NCBI RefSeq assembly: GCF_000373965.1
Contig: NZ_KB892835.1
Coordinates: 67,953 to 131,952, forward strand
DNA length: 64,000 bases
Source of the DNA: Uliginosibacterium gangwonense DSM 18521
GTDB lineage: Bacteria; Pseudomonadota; Gammaproteobacteria; Burkholderiales; Rhodocyclaceae
Reading direction: 5' to 3'
Of the stretch, positions 25,146-33,954 are shown one piece after another. Numbering within the stretch: the first letter of the stretch is position 1; every line of letters begins with the position of its first letter. The notes under the pieces were generated by a model. It was not told the origin of the DNA. It saw only the letters and a list, made by a program, of their open reading frames with translations, and did no database searches. The translations under genes were made by a program, and so were the position numbers.

Positions 25146-25263
25146 GATGCAAACTCGGCCAGAGTGCTGCATGGCCGTTGAAAAGGGCTGGCTATGATAA
25201 CGCGAGATGTGCCCTGTGCCGCAGGATAGATCAAAAAGACGGTCGGCTTCAGGGCCAAACAGG

Positions 25264-26070
25264 CTAGATATCACCTACCAGACTGGCCTTGGCCCAGGAC
25301 AGGTATTCGCGTAACCAGACATTCAGCATGATGGAATAGGGCGTAGGTGCCGGTACCACCAGACAGTGCGTGTAACCCGCGTGCTGGGCCAGACGCAAGG
25401 CGCGTAGCGCGTGGAAATCGTTGGTGACGATGGCGATCTGCTGCGTGGTGACTGATTCGCCGCGTTGTTCCAATAGCGCACGGGTGAAGGCGATATTCTC
25501 CACGGTGTCGTGCGATTGGTTCTCTTGCAGGATACGGGTGTCGGCCATGCCACGCACGAGCAGATCATTGCGCATGGCCAGCGCCTCGCTGGTGATCTCA
25601 CGATTACCCTGGCCCCCGGAGACGATCAGGCGAGCCTTGGGATAGCGTTGGGCCAGTTCAAATGCAGTATCCAGCCTGTTGTAGAGCATCAGCGAAGGTT
25701 TGTCGCCATGCAACCCTGCCCCCAGCACGAGGATGTAATCGGGTGCCTGTTGCAGAGGCGTCAATGTGGTATTGAGCAGCATGGTCACGAACATGACAAA
25801 GCTTGCCAGCCAGAGTGCACAGGCGATCTGGCCGAGCCGCCAACAATGCGCAAACCAGGGGCGAGTGGCCCGCCAATGCTGGATGCATGGTTTGGCCCAC
25901 AATAGCCCCAGCAGACCGAGCCCCATGAAGCTGGGCAGGGCGACACCGATGTTGAGGTTGCTGTATGCCGTAAGAATGGCTGTATCCAGCACCAGGGCAA
26001 GCCCGATGAGCGCTTGCAGGCGTTCTACCCGGGACAATTGGCGCAGGCGCGTGGAAAGGGCCTTAAGCAT
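25264..26070 (-). CDS. YdcF/SanA-like DUF218 membrane protein
   Basis: The 268-residue protein has an N-terminal membrane part with about three or four helices (residues 15-105) and a C-terminal DUF218 domain beginning DYILVLGAGLHGDKPSLMLY, with ARLIVSGGQGNREITSEA, ENQSHDTVENIAFTRALL and IAIVTNDFHALRALRLA. DUF218 proteins (SanA, ElyC, YdcF) act in envelope or peptidoglycan-lipid metabolism; the true activity is not settled. It is the last gene of the aryl-polyene-like operon and overlaps the methyltransferase gene by eight bases. Confidence 0.85.
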   Translation of the reverse strand: MLKALSTRLRQLSRVERLQALIGLALVLDTAILTAYSNLNIGVALPSFMGLGLLGLLWAKPCIQHWRATRPWFAHCWRLGQIACALWLASFVMFVTMLLNTTLTPLQQAPDYILVLGAGLHGDKPSLMLYNRLDTAFELAQRYPKARLIVSGGQGNREITSEALAMRNDLLVRGMADTRILQENQSHDTVENIAFTRALLEQRGESVTTQQIAIVTNDFHALRALRLAQHAGYTHCLVVPAPTPYSIMLNVWLREYLSWAKASLVGDI

Positions 26071-26788
26071 TCTGGATTCTGGCTTCGATCATGACGTTTG
26101 CAAAGGGTGTGCCCTGGCTCATCGGCTGGGTCTTGACGACGAAGCCACGCCGCTCCAGCGCCTCAACCCAATCGTGCAGAGGGCGGCACCACATGCGCGG
26201 CAGGCGATGGCCCTGTGCGAAAGACATCGCTTTGTCGACGACTTGTGAAAAGCGAAAGGGCAGGCCCGCCGCTGCATCGCCAATGCGGGTCAGGAACAAG
26301 CCACCTGGGGGGAGTGCTGCGTGGATGCGGTCAAACACGCGTTCCTGATCGTCATAATTGATGTAGTGGAGTACATCCAGGATGGCGACGACATCCACCT
26401 CCGCGATGTCTACATGACGCACGTCTCCCTGTGCCAGACGCACCCGTGACCCGAAGACGGAGAGCGCATGATTGCCACAGTCCGCCTCGCACCCCATCAG
26501 CTCTACGCCATGAAAATGCAGATTGCGTGGAGGCTGCGGGGTGCCAGCGGGCCATCGGCCTTCATTGGCGATCTGCTCCGCCGCGAGTAGCCAGGAGGCC
26601 AGTAGCCCCCGCCCGCAGCCAAGATCCAGCACCCTGGCATTGCTGGGGAATATGCCATGGTCAATCAAGCCAGGGAAGATGGGGTCTCGCCCCAGCTTGC
26701 CACGGCCCCAGTGGTAGTTGAAGCGCCCGGTATCAAAATAGGGCGCTGTGGCGCGCTCAAGAATCTGTGTGTGGAGTTCGGGGATCAT
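26063..26788 (-). CDS. Class-I SAM-dependent methyltransferase
   Basis: The 241-residue enzyme has motif I VLDLGCGRGLLASWLLAAEQ, an acidic motif II in FHGVELMGCEA and motif IV VDVVAILDVLHYINYDDQ. The C-terminal half (RMWCRPLHDWVEALERRGF) is typical of methyltransferases encoded in aryl-polyene-type clusters, where the aryl head group may be methylated. The longer frame begins with TTG at 26824; the ATG at 26788 is chosen and still overlaps the deacetylase gene by 32 bp, which implies coupling. Substrate inferred from context. Confidence 0.85.
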   Translation of the reverse strand: MIPELHTQILERATAPYFDTGRFNYHWGRGKLGRDPIFPGLIDHGIFPSNARVLDLGCGRGLLASWLLAAEQIANEGRWPAGTPQPPRNLHFHGVELMGCEADCGNHALSVFGSRVRLAQGDVRHVDIAEVDVVAILDVLHYINYDDQERVFDRIHAALPPGGLFLTRIGDAAAGLPFRFSQVVDKAMSFAQGHRLPRMWCRPLHDWVEALERRGFVVKTQPMSQGTPFANVMIEARIQNA

Positions 26789-27587
26789 CAAAGACAGCAC
26801 GCAAAGTAACAGGGCGGAGCCCAAGGGTGGCTATTGTATCCAGCAGACGTGGCAACACGGCGATGATGACAGGGGTGGCGTGTGTCGTGCGTGCGGCATT
26901 GCCGTCATGCAGCAGCAGGATGTCACCGCCACGCAAGCCACGGCTCAAACGGGTGAAGACCTGTTCCGAATCCTGCACACGCGTGTCATAGCCACGCCGG
27001 GTCCAGCTTGCTAGATGCATATCCAGACGGTGCAACACCGGGTCAAGGAATGGATTGCGCAGCCCGGCGGTGGGCCGATAAAAGCGCGGGGTCTGGCCTG
27101 TGGCCTTGTGGATGCTGGCCTGCGCGTCGGCGATCTCGCGCGTCCAGCCGCTCATGCCTTGCAGGGAATTGAAAGTGTGGTGGCACTGGCCGTGGTTTTC
27201 GATGGCATGCCCGGCGGCCACGATGGCTTGAGCCAATTCCGGGAAGGCTTCTACTTTTTTGCCGATGCAGAAAAAGGTGGCCTTGGCTTGATATGCCGCG
27301 AGGATTTCCAGCACCTTGGGCGTGACTTCCGGGTCGGGGCCGTCATCAATGGTCAGGGCAACCCACCCTTGGCGAGCGGCGGATTCAGGCAGGCGGGTCA
27401 GGTTAGGCCCCAGCCCCTTGCTGCGTGGCAAAAGCCCGGTGACGGCCAATGCTAGGTGGTTGATGACCAGAATCCCCAGCGCTAGCGGCCAGTGGTGTGG
27501 CATCAGTGCCCAGAGCGTTGTCGCCCCAAGGTGGCAGACCAGCGAGGCCCAGAGCAGGGCAGGGGGGCGCCAGCGTTCCTGCTTCAA
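26757..27587 (-). CDS. Membrane-anchored NodB-type polysaccharide deacetylase homologue
   Basis: After two hydrophobic segments (about residues 10-50) the 276-residue protein shows a NodB domain: VALTIDDGPDPEVTPKVLEI with the Asp pair, FFCIGKKVEAFPE, AIENHGQCHHTFN with the zinc His-x3-His pair, YRPTAGLRNP and ILLLHDGN. The RPTAG loop differs from the usual R-P-P-Y/F-G. Family enzymes remove N- or O-acetyl groups from glycans; in an acyl-chain cluster the target could be a glycosylated or acetylated envelope lipid. It overlaps the preceding hydrolase gene by four bases (ATGA). Confidence 0.85.
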   Translation of the reverse strand: MKQERWRPPALLWASLVCHLGATTLWALMPHHWPLALGILVINHLALAVTGLLPRSKGLGPNLTRLPESAARQGWVALTIDDGPDPEVTPKVLEILAAYQAKATFFCIGKKVEAFPELAQAIVAAGHAIENHGQCHHTFNSLQGMSGWTREIADAQASIHKATGQTPRFYRPTAGLRNPFLDPVLHRLDMHLASWTRRGYDTRVQDSEQVFTRLSRGLRGGDILLLHDGNAARTTHATPVIIAVLPRLLDTIATLGLRPVTLRAVFDDPRTPHTDS

Positions 27588-28312
27588 GCGATGACCCCTT
27601 GGCCTGGTTGTACGGCTGCCTCAAGCGAGGCATTCAGCAGGCCTTGATTCAGGAACATTTGCCATAGCGACTCCCACTCCGCCCAGCCGTGGTCGCCAGG
27701 AATGTAGTGGACTTGCGAGGAGGGCAGTTGCCCAGCCATCATTTTCTGCCCGGCCAGGAAGCGGTCTTTGTCGCCGGTGCCCATCCATAGTTGGGGTTGT
27801 TGTATTTTTTTATCATAGTCGGCCAGCCATCGCCATACCGCATGTTCTTCGTCTTCTGTCGGCTGCACGGGTGTTTGTGCCCAAGGCTTCAGCCCGCCCG
27901 CGTCCCGAATCGGGCGAAGCACATCCTGCGTGCCGGGGTAGGGCGAGAGCAAGCAGAGTCCCTGGAGCCTGTATGCATGGCGCGCGGCATAGGCCAGCGC
28001 ACAAAATGCACCAAGTGACACCCCCATCAGCCATATGCTGTCATACCCGTTTTGTATGGCGGGTGCGATCACGTCCTGATGCAGACGCTCCACTATAATG
28101 TGCTCGGAAACGAAGAGCGGATTGACGTCAGCCAAGATGACATCCGCTGCAATCCGTCTTTGCCGGAGTTGAGCCACAAAGCCGTGACTCAGAAAATCCT
28201 CCGGCGTGGTGTAGGCGCCTTGCAGAAACACTAGCAGCATGGGCGCACGCTCGTGATCGCTCCAGCGGTCTTCCAGACAGCGCATCACGGATGGGCGGGC
28301 TGACGTGGTCAT
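27584..28312 (-). CDS. Alpha/beta-hydrolase in the aryl-polyene-like operon
   Basis: The 242-residue protein has the hydrolase fold with strand LLVFLQGAYTTPEDFLSHG, nucleophile elbow IWLMGVSLGAFCALAYAA (Ser in GVSLG), acid in MGTGDKDRF and His in IPGDHGWAEW, so a complete catalytic triad is visible. It could be the cluster's thioesterase or an ester-forming step. It is preceded by a 31-codon frame and overlaps the deacetylase start by ATGA. Specificity cannot be read from sequence. Confidence 0.8.
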   Translation of the reverse strand: MTTSARPSVMRCLEDRWSDHERAPMLLVFLQGAYTTPEDFLSHGFVAQLRQRRIAADVILADVNPLFVSEHIIVERLHQDVIAPAIQNGYDSIWLMGVSLGAFCALAYAARHAYRLQGLCLLSPYPGTQDVLRPIRDAGGLKPWAQTPVQPTEDEEHAVWRWLADYDKKIQQPQLWMGTGDKDRFLAGQKMMAGQLPSSQVHYIPGDHGWAEWESLWQMFLNQGLLNASLEAAVQPGQGVIA

Positions 28313-28327
28313 GTTGATGACATGTCC

Positions 28328-28423
28328 TCAGGGCTGCACATCACCATCAGGGATGAGTTCGACATAGGTGTGATTCTCTCCCGCCATTGCCAGAATCAGC
28401 AAATCGCCTTGAATGCGCTTCAT
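28328..28423 (-). CDS. Possible 31-residue protein coupled to the MMPL gene
   Basis: The frame begins MKRIQGDLLILAMAGENHTY at an ATG that overlaps the MMPL-exporter stop as ATGA, and ends 15 bp before the hydrolase start. In related clusters a small lipoprotein gene often follows the exporter; this peptide has no lipobox, so it could be a remnant or an unrelated micro-protein. No family is recognised. Confidence 0.4.
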   Translation of the reverse strand: MKRIQGDLLILAMAGENHTYVELIPDGDVQP

Positions 28424-30768
28424 GCTCTGTTCCCTTGTAAGGATTTGATTGCCTTGGGGGCCAGTGCGGCGGAGAACAGCAGCGCCAGGAAGGCCCCCGG
28501 TCCTACAGTCAGCCCCAGGGCGGAGAGCACCGGCACCTTGGAGGCGGCCAGCACGCCAAAACTGCTCACCGTGGTGAGGTTGGCCACACACAGGGAGACG
28601 ATGGTCTGGCGGCGGGCGGCTTCGTCTTCCTGCAAGGTACTTTGGTCGAAGAACAAGGCGTAGTTCGAGCCGACGGCCACTACCAGCAACAGGCCCACCA
28701 GATGCAGGATCGTGAGCGAAGTCCCGGTGGCGACCAGCCCTGCCGTCACACACAGTACCGAGCAGGCCAGCGGTGCACAGATGCGCAGCGTGCGTGGCAA
28801 CGAGCGCAGGAAAACGAGTAGGAGCACTACAATGGCTAGGCAGCCCAGGCCTGCGAGTACCGCCGCCTCATGCAGGTAAGTGGCGTAGAGGCCGAAGGAT
28901 TCGGCTTTCAGATCGATGAAGGTCGTCACGGGCAAGCCTGCTTCGCCCAGGGCCTGATCGACTTTCGCCGCATTGATTTCGCCATTGGCAGGCGCACGTA
29001 GCGGTAGCATCACGAGTACATCGCGGGCGCGTTGCACCACAAGTGAATCCACCAACAGGGCCGACGAGGTGCCGTTCAGGCTGGCGCGGGTCAGTTGGGG
29101 GGCTGTGCGTGCCTTGCCGATATCGGCCACAAAGCCTTCCAGGCGCTCTGCCTTGATCGGCATATCCTGAAGTGCTTGGCCCAGATTGGTGCGCAAGGCA
29201 GATTCTTCCGGCAGGGCCGCGCGGCGCTGTTGTTGGCTGGCGTGGCTGGGCAATACGTTTGCGGGTGAGGTGAAACCGGCGATTACCCCTTGTTGGGTCA
29301 GTTCGCGCAAAGGGGTTGAGAGGTTCTCTGCGGCCTGCAAGGCATGTTCCACATCTGGTGCGGTGAGGACGAGCATGTAGCGCATCTCGGGCGCACCCAT
29401 GTCACCACGTAACTCGGTATCGAGTTTTTGCTCGGCAGCGGATACGGGGCTGAGGGCACCCAGTTCGCGGTTCCAGACGGCGTCCCCTCGCCAGATCAGC
29501 AGGCCCAGGGCAGCAAGCAGCAGGATCACGATCCCACTGCGTACACTTTGCAGACGGGCGATAGCGCCATTGAGCAGGAGACCGAAACGGCTCAGGTCGC
29601 GCAGTTTGGCCTTGGCCGGGATAAGCTGGGGAAGCACAAAACGGGTGACCAGGGCGGCCGCGACCAGACCGCTGATCGAGTACAGCCCTAGCTGCGACAA
29701 GCCGGGGAAGCCAGAGAACAGCAGTGCCACGAAGCCCGCGATAGAAGTCAGCACTCCCAGCCGGATGGTGCGCCAGAAACCCCGTGCATCACCTGTGTCG
29801 GCACGCTGGATGAAGAGATAGATGGAGTAGTCGACCGCTTCTCCGATCAAGGTGGTGCCAAAGCCCAGGGTCAGGCCGTGGATCTGGCCAAAGCCCAAGC
29901 CTACTGCCGCAATGCCCGCCAGGGCGCCAGAGAATACCGGCAGCAGCCCCAGCAACAAAAGGGTGGGGGAACGATAGATCGCCAGCAGCAGGCAGATGAC
30001 CAGCAAGGTGCTGGCTGTGGCAAGGCGGGTGACTTCGCTCTCAATCGTCTGCCGTGAAGACACCGAGAAAACGCTTGCTCCACTGAGCAGCAGGCGGGCG
30101 TCTGCCTTGCGACCGGGAATTTCGGCAAATGCTTTCTTGATAGCGGCCTGGGCCTGGGCCTGGGCGTCGATGTCGGAGCCCGCACCGCTGGTCTGGGCCA
30201 GTAGCAGCGCCCGCTTACCATCGCGCGAGGCCCATACGCCCTCCACGCTGTTGGGCTGCTCGGAGCCACTGAATTGCTCGATCAGTTGCAGGGTTTCGCC
30301 CGTCGGGTCACGCGGCAGGAGGTGCTTGAGCATCATCCCGGCACTGCCGGACAGCCCATCAATCGAAGTCTGGATGGCCTCGTGCAGGCCGTTGGCTGAG
30401 AAGCGGTCTGCATTGATGCTGGGGCTGAGCAGGTAACGGTTGTCGAAGAAATACGCCTGATCATGCGCCAGGGTTTCCGCCGAACCGTTCTGCACGCCGA
30501 CAAAGGTCGGGTTCTTGCGCAAGTCTGCGGCCAGCGCTTCAGACAGGCGCGCACGCTCGGCAGGGCTGTCGGCTTCGATCCCGACCATGATCAGGCGAGC
30601 GATGATGCCATCGCGCAACTGCTCGACCAGCATCTGCTGGCGGGCGTTGGGTGCCTTGGGCAGGAAGGCCGACATGTCGGCCACGAAATGGGTGCGGGCC
30701 ACCAGCAGGGCGCAGACGGCCAGCCCGGCGAGCCAGAGTGCGACGGCGACGAGGCGTTGATGCTTCAT
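28420..30768 (-). CDS. MMPL/RND-type exporter of the aryl-polyene-like cluster
   Basis: The 782-residue protein has the RND-lipid exporter layout: one N-terminal helix (RLVAVALWLAGLAVCALLVA), a periplasmic domain, a block of five or six helices (about 230-400, including LTLGFGTTLIGEAVDYSIYL), a second periplasmic domain and a final helix block ending LGLTVGPGAFLALLFSAALA. FVADMSAFLPKAPNARQQML is characteristic of ApeM-like exporters (COG4258). Such proteins move acyl products to the outer membrane. The ATG at 30768 overlaps the LolA-like stop by ATGA. Confidence 0.9.
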   Translation of the reverse strand: MKHQRLVAVALWLAGLAVCALLVARTHFVADMSAFLPKAPNARQQMLVEQLRDGIIARLIMVGIEADSPAERARLSEALAADLRKNPTFVGVQNGSAETLAHDQAYFFDNRYLLSPSINADRFSANGLHEAIQTSIDGLSGSAGMMLKHLLPRDPTGETLQLIEQFSGSEQPNSVEGVWASRDGKRALLLAQTSGAGSDIDAQAQAQAAIKKAFAEIPGRKADARLLLSGASVFSVSSRQTIESEVTRLATASTLLVICLLLAIYRSPTLLLLGLLPVFSGALAGIAAVGLGFGQIHGLTLGFGTTLIGEAVDYSIYLFIQRADTGDARGFWRTIRLGVLTSIAGFVALLFSGFPGLSQLGLYSISGLVAAALVTRFVLPQLIPAKAKLRDLSRFGLLLNGAIARLQSVRSGIVILLLAALGLLIWRGDAVWNRELGALSPVSAAEQKLDTELRGDMGAPEMRYMLVLTAPDVEHALQAAENLSTPLRELTQQGVIAGFTSPANVLPSHASQQQRRAALPEESALRTNLGQALQDMPIKAERLEGFVADIGKARTAPQLTRASLNGTSSALLVDSLVVQRARDVLVMLPLRAPANGEINAAKVDQALGEAGLPVTTFIDLKAESFGLYATYLHEAAVLAGLGCLAIVVLLLVFLRSLPRTLRICAPLACSVLCVTAGLVATGTSLTILHLVGLLLVVAVGSNYALFFDQSTLQEDEAARRQTIVSLCVANLTTVSSFGVLAASKVPVLSALGLTVGPGAFLALLFSAALAPKAIKSLQGNRA

Positions 30769-31349
30769 TGGGCTTGGATACTGGTAACGAGCATTTCGGA
30801 ACGGTCTCCATCCGCCTGATCGAAATCGATGGATTTGATCTCGGAGTGTGAGCCTTGCATGCGGATGCGGGTGACGATCTTGCTCATCTTGGCCTGGGTA
30901 GGGGTGAGCACGAGCAGCCATTTTTCGGGGTGGCCGCTCAGTTCGAGCTTGTAGACGCGTTCCAGCGCGCTACGGTCGCCAGCTAGGGTGCCCCGGATGC
31001 TTTCCACGAAGGCGGCCACTTCCGGGTAGTCCTGCAACTTGATGGTTGTCCGGCGTTTGCCGGGGATGTCTACGGTCAGCGCGTCTCCATCCAGCACCAG
31101 GGACTCTGCCTTGGGTTTGAGCGTGCGCTTTTCAAGTTTGTCGGGGGCCGTGAAGGAGAGTTCGCCAGAGGACTCGACGGGCTTGTCCACAATGCCGATG
31201 TATTTCTTCTCGATGAAAGTGGCCTTGGCCGATTTGGCCTGGGCCAGCATCTGCATCAGCTCTCCCAGCTGGAGTTCGGCGGCCATGGCAGGCAGCGCCG
31301 TGCACAGCAGGAGGGAGAGGGCAAGTTTGCAGCAGTCAATTTTGCGCAT
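30765..31349 (-). CDS. LolA-like outer-membrane lipoprotein carrier homologue
   Basis: This 194-residue protein has a signal peptide (KLALSLLLCTALPAMAA) and a LolA fold: FIEKKYIGIVDKPVESSGEL, FTAPDKLEKRTLKPKAESLV, then RTTIKLQDYPEVAAFVESI. In aryl-polyene clusters a LolA-type protein (ApeL-like) works with the MMPL exporter, carrying acylated product across the periplasm. It overlaps the acyltransferase gene by 14 bp and the exporter gene by four, so these three steps are made together. Confidence 0.9.
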   Translation of the reverse strand: MRKIDCCKLALSLLLCTALPAMAAELQLGELMQMLAQAKSAKATFIEKKYIGIVDKPVESSGELSFTAPDKLEKRTLKPKAESLVLDGDALTVDIPGKRRTTIKLQDYPEVAAFVESIRGTLAGDRSALERVYKLELSGHPEKWLLVLTPTQAKMSKIVTRIRMQGSHSEIKSIDFDQADGDRSEMLVTSIQAQ

Positions 31350-32292
31350 GGGTGGGCGTGTTCCAGAAATCGTAGAAATTGAACCAGTTCAGGGGCGCAG
31401 CCCTGCAATAAGACTCTAGCGTGCGGGCATAGTTCGCCATCGCTTCGGCAATGGCCGCATTGCGCCCGGCTGCGTCAACGTGGGAGAAGTCGGCAATCTG
31501 CTTGAAGTGGACATCATAGCGATTTCCCCCGCGATACAAGCCCGCCATGCACACAACCGGCCGCCGCAACATGGCCGCCATGCGGAAGGGGCCTGTGGGG
31601 AGCTGTGCCGTGCGCCCCAGGAAGGGCACGCTCACGCATTGGTCGAAGGCGAGGCTGCGGTCGGCCAGGATGCCAACAAAGGCGCCCTGCTCCAGATGTT
31701 CGCGGATCTTGAGCATGGAGTCGAGCTTGCCCAACGGGATGATCTCCGGCGCATTGGCCGGGTTGATGGCGCCCAGAATGCCGCTGATCCGGCGGGCGTT
31801 TTCCTCATACATCGCCAGATAGATGTGTTGGGGCACATCGGGCGTATGGCGCGAGGTGGTACGCAATGCCTCGAAGCTGCCGATATGCCCGCCAAAAAGA
31901 AACACTCCACCCTGGGCGCGATGGAGGGCGTGAAGTTCCTCGACCCCGGAGACCTGAAAGTCAAAGGCATCAAAACAATCGTTGAGCAGAAATATCCGGT
32001 CGTGAATGGTGCTGGCAAATGCCAGTACATGGGCATACATCTGCCACCAGCTCGCCGGGCGGCCCTGGATGTGGCTCAGGTAGTCGCGCGAGGCGCGCCG
32101 TGCCGCATGAGCGGTGAGCAGGAAATACAGCGCGATGCCATACAGGATCGGGCGGGTCAGCCTGCGCCCCAGCGCGAGCGACAGGGCGCGCATCACCTTC
32201 AGCCAGAACAGGTTGCCACGTTCCTTCTGGCGCATCCAGTCTGGCGGCTCAGTTGGGGTTGAGGCTTTGGAGCGGATGGGCGGCTGCGTCAT
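31336..32292 (-). CDS. LpxL-like lysophospholipid acyltransferase
   Basis: The 318-residue enzyme belongs to the LpxL/HtrB-type LPLAT family. An N-terminal hydrophobic segment is followed by VFLFGGHIGSFEALR, the H-x4-D/E catalytic motif (His and Glu visible), AFVGILADRSLAFDQCVSVP with the binding loop, and LPTGPFRMAAMLRRPVVCMA. In aryl-polyene clusters such enzymes attach the polyene acyl chain to a lipid or sugar anchor. No glycosyltransferase domain is fused, unlike some relatives. The start overlaps the dehydratase stop by four bases (ATGA). Confidence 0.88.
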   Translation of the reverse strand: MTQPPIRSKASTPTEPPDWMRQKERGNLFWLKVMRALSLALGRRLTRPILYGIALYFLLTAHAARRASRDYLSHIQGRPASWWQMYAHVLAFASTIHDRIFLLNDCFDAFDFQVSGVEELHALHRAQGGVFLFGGHIGSFEALRTTSRHTPDVPQHIYLAMYEENARRISGILGAINPANAPEIIPLGKLDSMLKIREHLEQGAFVGILADRSLAFDQCVSVPFLGRTAQLPTGPFRMAAMLRRPVVCMAGLYRGGNRYDVHFKQIADFSHVDAAGRNAAIAEAMANYARTLESYCRAAPLNWFNFYDFWNTPTHAQN

Positions 32293-32573
32293 GCCAGATC
32301 CAGGCGTCCGCTGGCGACCTTGCGGTCTGCGGCGCGGACCTCAAAGCGCACCGCACGATCGGCGCGTTCATAGTCCAGCCACAAGGCTTCGCCCGGGCCT
32401 GCCGGGCTGAGGAATTTGGCCATCGCCACGCCTGCCACCTGCACATGCTCTGCCGCTTCGACCAACAAGACGGCCTGATCCAGCAAGACCACACCAGGGA
32501 CGATAGGTTGCTCCGGAAAATGCCCGGCAAAGGCGGGGTGGTCAGCAGCGATAACAAGGGTGAGGCTGGGCAT
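32289..32573 (-). CDS. Small hotdog dehydratase-like protein (ApeI type)
   Basis: The 94-residue protein is a compact FabA/FabZ-like hotdog. ADHPAFAGHFPEQPIVPGVV contains the catalytic His of the GHFP motif, and LLDQAVLLVEAAEHV is the central helix. Its size matches the short ApeI-type (3R)-hydroxyacyl-ACP dehydratases. It probably dehydrates or binds ACP-linked intermediates during polyene formation. It lies one base after the ligase stop and is coupled to the acyltransferase gene. Confidence 0.88.
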   Translation of the reverse strand: MPSLTLVIAADHPAFAGHFPEQPIVPGVVLLDQAVLLVEAAEHVQVAGVAMAKFLSPAGPGEALWLDYERADRAVRFEVRAADRKVASGRLDLA

Positions 32574-32574
32574 C

Positions 32575-33912
32575 TTAGTGTTGGGCGTTACGCAGGTGGG
32601 TAGTGATCAGGGTCTGCAAGGCGTCCTGAGTGATCTTGCCGGTACTGTTGCGTGGCAGGCTGTCGACAAAGATGATGGGGCGAGGCAGGAACACCGCGTC
32701 GATGTGTGAGCGCAGGGCCTGCAGGATGTCTTCTGTTGCCAGTTGTGGGGCCACCACAAAAGCCGCGAGGCGGGCCTTTTCGCTATCCGGGTCGGGCAGG
32801 CAGAACACCCCATCACGCACACCGGGCAGCGAGGTGAGGATATGGTTGAGGAAGGCCAGTGAGCTGCGCTTGCCGCCGATGTTGATCATGTCGCTGTTGC
32901 GTCCGACCAGGCGGAAATTGTGCGCGTCGACCAGCTCGACGATGTCGTTCAGGGGGGATTCCACCTCGATATGCCCCCCGCTGGCCAGCGTGACGCCATC
33001 GGCCTGACGCAGGCGGATGGTACCCAGGGTGCGCCAGGGCTCGCGGCTGCAGGTGCGTCGTGAGGCCAGTTGGCCGGTCTCGGTGGCACCATAGATTTCA
33101 TGTAGCGGAGCGCCCAGTTCGCGTTCGGCGCGCTCGGCCAGTGCATCGGCCAGGGGCGCGGTGGCAGAGAGTACAAGCGCCAGGGGTGGCACGGGCAACT
33201 CAGCGTCCAGCAGGGTGCGCAGGTGCACAGGCGTGGTGACCAGCATGCGTGGCTCAAGGAGTTCGGCCAGGGTTTCCGCAATGTCCCCTGGGTAGAACGG
33301 ACGCTGGGCGCACAAGACCCCGCCACCGAGCAAGGGCATCAGCACCGTGGATTCCAGGCCGTACATATGCTGGAAGGGCACCGTGCCCACCACCGTGCAA
33401 GGGCCACCGGCCCCTTCCCACAGGCGCTGGGCTTCGGCGATGCAGTTGATCGTGAGCGAACCCCAGCGCTTGGCATGCGCTTGCGGGGTGCCGGTGGAGC
33501 CCGAGGTGAACACCTGGGCGACCAGTTGCTCGGCAGGAATCAACGGTGCTTCAAGGCAGGGGGGGACCTGTGCCCCTTGAGCCTGTACGATGATCATGGG
33601 CAGATCGAAGGGGTTGTCCCCCTGGTCGCTCAAGCAATGGAGCGCGGGGTGCTGACGGTGCAGTCCGGCGATGATCTCGCGGGTCAACGCATTGGGCAGC
33701 AGGCTCAGCGTGCCACGGGCGATGCAGGCAAACAGGCCGATGGCGAAGTGATAGCGGTCGGCGCACAGGTTGAGTACCGGTGTGTGTGCCGGTAGCTGTG
33801 CTGCCAACGCCAGGGCTTCGCCAAGAAATTCAGCCCGTGTGATCAGGCGCCCTTTGTGGACTGCGACAATGATGTCGGAGGAGGCGTCAGGGAGCAGGGG
33901 AAGTGCATTCAT
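32575..33912 (-). CDS. AMP-forming acyl/aryl-ACP (or CoA) ligase
   Basis: The 445-residue ANL-family enzyme has the phosphate loop VAQVFTSGSTGTPQAHAKRW (about 142-161), the A5 motif LHEIYGATETGQLASR, A7/A8 region FRLVGRNSDMINIGGKRSSL and the catalytic lysine in PRNSTGKITQDALQ. It is shorter than typical CoA ligases, like the aryl-polyene ApeH group, and would load the aromatic starter onto the carrier protein encoded two genes upstream. No clear ribosome site is seen before the ATG at 33912. Confidence 0.9.
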   Translation of the reverse strand: MNALPLLPDASSDIIVAVHKGRLITRAEFLGEALALAAQLPAHTPVLNLCADRYHFAIGLFACIARGTLSLLPNALTREIIAGLHRQHPALHCLSDQGDNPFDLPMIIVQAQGAQVPPCLEAPLIPAEQLVAQVFTSGSTGTPQAHAKRWGSLTINCIAEAQRLWEGAGGPCTVVGTVPFQHMYGLESTVLMPLLGGGVLCAQRPFYPGDIAETLAELLEPRMLVTTPVHLRTLLDAELPVPPLALVLSATAPLADALAERAERELGAPLHEIYGATETGQLASRRTCSREPWRTLGTIRLRQADGVTLASGGHIEVESPLNDIVELVDAHNFRLVGRNSDMINIGGKRSSLAFLNHILTSLPGVRDGVFCLPDPDSEKARLAAFVVAPQLATEDILQALRSHIDAVFLPRPIIFVDSLPRNSTGKITQDALQTLITTHLRNAQH

Positions 33913-33954
33913 GAAAAAACGGTGACGGTGTATTCAGAATAAAGGTGCAGGCCT

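Noticed and set aside
31480..32262. Plus-strand open frame of 260 codons
   Set aside because: It mirrors the LpxL-like acyltransferase gene and has no recognisable motif or ribosome site.
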